DNA of 34,647 bases. Source: Xanthobacteraceae bacterium. GTDB lineage: Bacteria > Pseudomonadota > Alphaproteobacteria > Rhizobiales > Xanthobacteraceae. Numbering within the stretch: position 1 is the first letter of the stretch; every line of letters starts with the position of its first letter. Both the position numbers and the translations under genes were made by a program. The DNA is taken from the NCBI GenBank assembly GCA_019746135.1, contig JAIESI010000053.1, positions 1 through 34,647 on the forward strand, read 5' to 3'. Positions 31,211 to 34,647 of the stretch are shown here, in pieces. The notes beneath the pieces were generated by a model. That model made no database searches, was not told where the DNA came from, and saw only the letters and a program-made list of their open reading frames with translations.

Positions 31211-31987
31211 TCAAGTCCCGTGATCGACGATCAGCGCGGCGCCTTGCGGGCGCCAGCGCAACAGGAAACGCTCGCCGAGATCGACCACGGCGATGAAGGC
31301 GTGGACGATGACGGTCGCGGCGAGGATCGCGACGAACACCTGCGTGGTGTCGAAGTTCATCGCACCGGTCTGCACCAGATAGCCGAGCCCGCGGTTCGAC
31401 GAGATCAATTCGGCGATCACCGCGCCGCCGATCGCATAGGGCACGGCGATGCGGAAGCCGGCAAAGATGGCCGGCACCGCGCCGGGGAACACGATGTGCC
31501 GGCCGACCTGCCGCTCGCTGGCGCCGACCACCTGCGCCATCTGCACGAGCCTGGTGTCGAGCGCGCGCACACCGGACAGCGTGCTGAAATAGACGATGAA
31601 GAACACCACCGCCGCCACCAGCGCGATCTTCGATTCGATGCCGATGCCGAACCAGAGAATGAACAGCGGCGCGAAGGCGAGCTTCGGCGCGCCATAGCCG
31701 CCGACCATGAACGGATCGAGGATCGCCACCACAATCGGCTGCCGCCGCAGCAGGAACGGCAGCAGCACCGCCGGAATGCCGCCGATGGCGCATCCCGCCA
31801 GCGCCTCGGTGATGGTGTAGCCGCCATGGAAGAACAGCTCGCCGTTGAGCAGCGAGGCGAAGAAGCGCGTCGTGGTGTTGACCGGCGTGCTCAGCCAGTA
31901 ATCGCCGAGCACCATGCTGCCGACTTGCCAGAGCCCGAGCAGGACCAGGAGAACGATCAGCCGGTCGGACCAGACGCGCCAGCGCAT
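31211..31987 (-). CDS. ABC transporter permease (SsuC/TauC type), first permease of operon
   Basis: A 258-aa inner-membrane permease with about six hydrophobic segments. Marker sequences are APKLAFAPLFILWFGIG and the ATPase-coupling loop VVGASERQVGRHIVFPGAVP. It starts nine bases after the stop of the binding-protein gene upstream, so the operon is tight there. Downstream, a long inverted repeat separates it from the ATPase gene. It probably pairs with the second permease in a heterodimeric membrane channel; SsuC-type transporters usually use a homodimer, so two permeases plus one ATPase is a variation worth noting. Confidence 0.92.
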   Translation of the reverse strand: MRWRVWSDRLIVLLVLLGLWQVGSMVLGDYWLSTPVNTTTRFFASLLNGELFFHGGYTITEALAGCAIGGIPAVLLPFLLRRQPIVVAILDPFMVGGYGAPKLAFAPLFILWFGIGIESKIALVAAVVFFIVYFSTLSGVRALDTRLVQMAQVVGASERQVGRHIVFPGAVPAIFAGFRIAVPYAIGGAVIAELISSNRGLGYLVQTGAMNFDTTQVFVAILAATVIVHAFIAVVDLGERFLLRWRPQGAALIVDHGT

Positions 31988-31996
31988 GATCCGGCC

Positions 31997-32992
31997 CTAG
32001 TGCGTCATCGGCAGGACCTGTCGCACCGGCACGAACAGGTCGTCGACCTTGGGCGCCTTGGCGATCACCCCCTGCTCTTCGAGGTAGCGCACCAGCGCGC
32101 TGAGCGTCGGGCGGTTGGCCTCGACGCCGTAGGGCCAGGGATCGCCGCCGAACACGGCGCTGATCTCGTCGAGCTCGGCGGTCATCCACGGCAGCATGTA
32201 ACGCAGCGTGCCGCGGTAATTCATCTTCTTCAGCGCGAGGTTCTTGGACTGCTCGAGCGCGTGGTAGATCGCGGTGGCGACGAACGGATGCCGCTCGTGC
32301 ACGTCCTTGCGGATCACCACCGTGTGCATGATCGGAAAGATCCTGGTGCGCTTGTAATATTCCATCTCGGCCGAGCGATAGTCCGGATAGAGCCGGACGA
32401 TATCGGGATTTCTTCCGAACGCCTCCGGCACGCCGGTGCCGATGATGGCCGAAAGCTCGCCGTCCTCCAGCATCCTGCTGAGCGATTTGCCGGAGGCGTT
32501 GGCGCTGATCGAAAGCTGCTTCGCGGTCGGCAGGATGGTCGGATTGCCGTGGGCCTTGGCGGTGTTGATGTCGCCCTCGACCCATTCGCATTTGGAGAAG
32601 TCGATGCCGTGCTCGTCGCTCAGGAGCCCGCGGATGAAGATCGCCGCGGTCATGGTGTAGACCGGCACGCCGATCCGCTTGCCCTCGAGCTCCTTCGGCG
32701 ACTTGACGTGCTTCCGGTTGATGAAGATGAAGCTGTGCCGGAACACGCGCGAGGCGAACACCGGGATGGCGACGAACGGGCACTGGTTGGCGACAAAGCG
32801 CGAGACGTATTCGGAGCTGGAGAACTCGGCTGAGTCGAACTCCTGGGCCGCCGCCATCCGGTCGAAGATGTTGCGCGGGTTGTCGTCGACCAGGAAGTTG
32901 AGGTCGACGCCCTCGACCTGCACCTCGCCGGTGTGCAGCGCGAGCATGCGGTCGTAAAGCCCGCAGGCAAAGGTGAGCGGCAGCTTCGGCAT
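31997..32992 (-). CDS. ABC substrate-binding protein, 4,5-dihydroxyphthalate-decarboxylase-like (NMT1-related)
   Basis: A 331-aa protein that begins MPKLPLTFACGLYDRMLALH without a signal peptide. The binding-protein fold is visible: YDRM....L.TGEV near the N-terminus, DNPRNIFDRMAAAQEFDSAE, FIFINRKHVKSPKELEGKRI and the YTMTAAIFIRGLLSDEHGID segment. This pattern is annotated in databases as 4,5-dihydroxyphthalate decarboxylase-like; the family is related to NMT1/SsuA binding proteins. GAGGGA precedes the ATG at 32992. It is the first gene of the operon. The lack of a visible signal peptide is odd if it acts in the periplasm. It may be a cytoplasmic enzyme, or export may be by another route. Confidence 0.82.
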   Translation of the reverse strand: MPKLPLTFACGLYDRMLALHTGEVQVEGVDLNFLVDDNPRNIFDRMAAAQEFDSAEFSSSEYVSRFVANQCPFVAIPVFASRVFRHSFIFINRKHVKSPKELEGKRIGVPVYTMTAAIFIRGLLSDEHGIDFSKCEWVEGDINTAKAHGNPTILPTAKQLSISANASGKSLSRMLEDGELSAIIGTGVPEAFGRNPDIVRLYPDYRSAEMEYYKRTRIFPIMHTVVIRKDVHERHPFVATAIYHALEQSKNLALKKMNYRGTLRYMLPWMTAELDEISAVFGGDPWPYGVEANRPTLSALVRYLEEQGVIAKAPKVDDLFVPVRQVLPMTH

Positions 32993-33119
32993 TTCCAATC
33001 CCTCAACGCTTTTTGACCGTGCCGGATCGGCCGGCCGGCTCAGTGTAGACAGCCGGCCGCGCCTCTGGAAGCATGCGGCGCCCGCGCTTTAAGTCGTCGG
33101 CCGTTCCGGAGTGAGAAAC
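32993..33119. promoter_or_regulatory. divergent promoter region, transporter operon versus GST-like gene
   Basis: This 127-bp gap between divergent starts should hold both promoters. No confident -35/-10 pair or regulator site was recognised. Confidence 0.4.
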
Positions 33120-33914
33120 ATGGCGCTCGCGCTCTACCACAACGACATGTCGAGCTGCGCCCAGAAGGTGCGACTGCTGCTCGCCGAGAAGGGCCTCGAA
33201 TGGGAGAGCCGCCATCTCGACCTGCGCGCCGGCGAGCACCAGAAGGACTGGTACATCAAGCTCAATCCGCGCGCGGTGGTGCCGACCCTGATCGACGGCG
33301 ATATCGTCGTGCCGGAATCCAACGTCATCAACGAATATCTCGACGAGCGCTTTGCCGATCCGCCGATGAAGCCCGCCGATCCGTTCAGCCGCGCGAAGAT
33401 GCGGCTGTGGACCAAGCAGCTCGACGAGGGCGTGCACGACGCGGGCATCGCCATCCTCAGCTTCGGCCTGGCGTTCCGCCACCAGTACATCAGCCGCGGC
33501 GAGGCCGGAAAGGAGATGCTGGAGAGCATTCCCGATCCGGCGAAGCGCGAGCGCCGCCGCGACGTGATCGAGAAGGGTCTCGACTCGCCGCACTTCAAGA
33601 TCGCGATCGCGCGGCTGCTGACGCTCTACCGCGACATGGACAAGGCGCTGGCCGACCACGAATGGCTCGCCAGCGACCGCTACAGCATCGCCGATGCGGC
33701 GTTCACGCCTTACGTGGTCCGGCTCGACCACCTCGATGTCATGGGTCTGCTGGAGCCTACGCCGCGCACCGCCGACTGGTACGCCCGGATCAAGGCGCGG
33801 CCGAGCTTTCAGGACGCCATCGTGCGCTGGGAGAACGGCAAGTATCTCGAGCTGATGAAACGGCAGGGCCGCGAAAACTGGCCCAAGATCAAAGAGATCA
33901 TGGCCGCCTGCTGA
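33120..33914 (+). CDS. glutathione S-transferase family protein
   Basis: A 264-aa cytosolic GST-like protein. The thioredoxin-like half (1-80) shows LYHNDMSSCAQKVRLLLAEK, the cis-Pro loop NPRAVVPTLID and the glutathione-contact ESNVINEYLDERF. The all-helical half follows (about 90-260) with LASDRYSIADAAFTPYVVRL. The SSCAQKVR context (Ser/Cys near residue 10-12) suits beta/zeta-like or Ser/Cys-type GSTs. GGAG lies about eight bases before the ATG at 33120. It is divergent from the transporter and FAH operon; GST (maleylacetoacetate isomerase-like) and FAH are classic partners in aromatic ring degradation, so a joint role is plausible. Confidence 0.92.
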   Translation: MALALYHNDMSSCAQKVRLLLAEKGLEWESRHLDLRAGEHQKDWYIKLNPRAVVPTLIDGDIVVPESNVINEYLDERFADPPMKPADPFSRAKMRLWTKQLDEGVHDAGIAILSFGLAFRHQYISRGEAGKEMLESIPDPAKRERRRDVIEKGLDSPHFKIAIARLLTLYRDMDKALADHEWLASDRYSIADAAFTPYVVRLDHLDVMGLLEPTPRTADWYARIKARPSFQDAIVRWENGKYLELMKRQGRENWPKIKEIMAAC

Positions 33915-34035
33915 GGGTTACCCACACGGTCCACAGCAATTCACAAGGCGGCTGCGTCATTTAGGCTTGTCACAGGAACTTGAAATCGGACTGTCGCATT
34001 GAGGCCTCATAGGACAGGGATACCCGCAGGTGTGC

Positions 34036-34106
34036 GGGGGCCCCCCTAGCGCGTCAAAGACGCGCGTGAACGCGCTGGTGGGCGCGTCGAAGACGCGCGT
34101 GAACGC
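34036..34106 (+). promoter_or_regulatory. tandem GC-rich hairpins in leader of DUF2188 gene
   Basis: GGGGGCCCCC (34036-34045) is followed by GCGCGTC-AAA-GACGCGC (from 34049) and GCGCGTC-GAA-GACGCGC (from 34082). Each of the latter two hairpins is followed by GTGAACGC. The duplicated module has a period of 33 bp and ends 21 bases before the start codon. I recall similar leaders in Bradyrhizobium. A role in translation or termination is inferred. Confidence 0.6.
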
Positions 34107-34127
34107 CTTATGGTTCAGGAGCCCAAG

Positions 34128-34382
34128 ATGGACGGTCTGCCGACGAAGTCACGCTACTATGTGGTGTACGACGGCGCATGGGTGATCCAGTGCGACGGCG
34201 AGAACTCCGAGCCCTACCAGCACCGGAGCGATGCGTTCCGCGACGCGGTCGCGCTTGCCCATCTCGACACCCGAAACGGACGCGAGGCCGACGTCATCGT
34301 CCAGTCCGAGGATGACCTGTTCCGCCCGGCCTGGGATTCGACGCGCGACACCTATCCGCCGCCGCTGGTGCCGGAACACTGA
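34128..34382 (+). CDS. DUF2188-like small protein (84 aa)
   Basis: The product MDGLPTKSRYYVVYDGAWVI... has two beta strands (RYYVVYDGAWVIQCDG), then a helix (SDAFRDAVALAHLDTRNG) and a strand (ADVIVQSEDDLFRPAWD). This is the DUF2188 layout (strand-strand-helix-strand with a terminal phosphate-like loop). The start at 34128 is chosen because CAGGAG precedes it; an in-frame ATG at 34110 is less well spaced. The family has no established role. It is cytoplasmic. A strong hairpin follows the stop. Confidence 0.78.
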   Translation: MDGLPTKSRYYVVYDGAWVIQCDGENSEPYQHRSDAFRDAVALAHLDTRNGREADVIVQSEDDLFRPAWDSTRDTYPPPLVPEH

Positions 34383-34418
34383 CGGAACCGGCCCAAGCCG
34401 GACCCCGGCCCGGTTCCG
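34383..34418 (+). terminator. hairpin after DUF2188 gene
   Basis: CGGAACCGG (34383-34391) pairs with CCGGTTCCG (34410-34418), starting directly after the stop codon. There is no T-run, so this is a hairpin with probable, not certain, terminator role. Confidence 0.5.
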
Positions 34419-34489
34419 TGTCAGGGCGGCCCGTCGCGCATCGGGAGCCGCCCCGGAACCCACTCAAAGGCGTCAAAACCGGCCCGATT

Positions 34490-34511
34490 CCGCGGGTTTT
34501 GGGACCCGCGG
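34490..34511. repeat. 8-bp inverted repeat in the last intergenic region
   Basis: CCGCGGGT (34490-34497) pairs with ACCCGCGG (34504-34511). An outer GCCGG-type pairing may extend the stem. It lies between the DUF2188 gene and the insertion sequence. Confidence 0.5.
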
Positions 34512-34571
34512 GAGCCGGCCCTGGTCGAATGCCGGCATTGCAACCGGGGCTGGCGCGTCAAATTCGAATCG

Positions 34572-34647
34572 CTAGGGTCCAGACTCATTAAATCCACCAT
34601 ACCAGCGCGGCGGTCAGGCAGACAGCCGCCAGGTAGTTTCGCGCCAG
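34572..34647 (-). mobile_element. end of an IS5-like insertion sequence, cut by window edge
   Basis: The terminal repeat reads CTAGGGTCCAGACTC (34572-34586), directly followed by the stop of a minus-strand transposase. I recall GAGTCTGGACCCTAG-type ends from IS5-family elements of Bradyrhizobium. The target boundary and the other end lie outside the window. Confidence 0.75.
34588..34647 (-). CDS. transposase C-terminus (IS5 family), partial
   Basis: The last 19 codons read LARNYLAAVCLTAALVWWI and a TAA stop at 34588. An ending of the type RNYLAAVCLTAALVWWI is familiar from IS5-family transposases of rhizobia. Three bases separate the stop from the presumed terminal repeat. The rest of the gene lies beyond the window, so intactness cannot be judged. 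Confidence 0.72.
   Translation of the reverse strand: MARNYLAAVCLTAALVWWI

Noticed and set aside
31089..32783. 564-codon minus-strand and 544-codon plus-strand (31199-32833) frames
   Set aside because: Both are shadows of the permease and binding-protein genes and run through the inverted repeat.
34505..34571. Short frame reading ECRHCNRGWRVKFES before the IS5-like end
   Set aside because: Could be a zinc-ribbon gene end cut by the insertion sequence, but no start and no upstream coding signal; may be chance.

Overview
This window is about 34.6 kb of GC-rich DNA from an alphaproteobacterial chromosome. It most resembles a Bradyrhizobium/Rhodopseudomonas-type member of the Hyphomicrobiales. 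That placement is inferred from the GC-rich coding style, the many tiny orphan genes, an intergenic palindrome at 11260-11308 that I recall as common in that group, and the gene families present. I saw no rRNA, tRNA or CRISPR array. Most genes look chromosomal and accessory.

Left part (1-14 kb). A LysR-type regulator (741-1724) stands divergent from a small basic protein and is followed by a Tat-exported intradiol dioxygenase. Next come a PF04392-type ABC substrate-binding protein and a GT87-like membrane glycosyltransferase. Then follows a patch of short, poorly known genes on the minus strand (5.6-8.3 kb), one of which looks like a ribbon-helix-helix DNA-binding protein with paired direct repeats at its start. 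A cold-shock protein, a 75-aa protein and a fatty-acid desaturase form a plausible cold/membrane-adaptation group (8.6-10.3 kb). A DUF1488 protein, a second cold-shock protein, a stand-alone LpxA-like acyltransferase and several small hypotheticals complete this part.

Middle part (14-24 kb). A complete tripartite RND efflux operon lies on the minus strand in transcription order: NodT-type outer-membrane lipoprotein, periplasmic adaptor, RND pump B and RND pump C (MdtABC-like with its own outer-membrane channel). Between the two pump genes sits an oppositely oriented DUF559 (Vsr-like nuclease fold) gene framed by about 60-bp inverted repeats. The same repeat recurs as a gene-less inverted pair at 31064-31187, inside a different operon. 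This nuclease gene plus repeat family is the most interesting candidate system in the window.

Right part (24-34.6 kb). It holds two nitrate/sulfonate/taurine-type substrate-binding proteins, a compositionally odd aminoglycoside-phosphotransferase-fold gene next to a broken substrate-binding-protein gene, and a minus-strand operon encoding a third substrate-binding protein, two different ABC permeases, one ATPase and a fumarylacetoacetate-hydrolase-family enzyme. That operon fits uptake and breakdown of an aromatic or organic acid. A glutathione-transferase-like gene is divergent from it. The window ends with a DUF2188 gene preceded by tandem GC-rich hairpins, and with the end of an IS5-like insertion sequence cut by the window edge.
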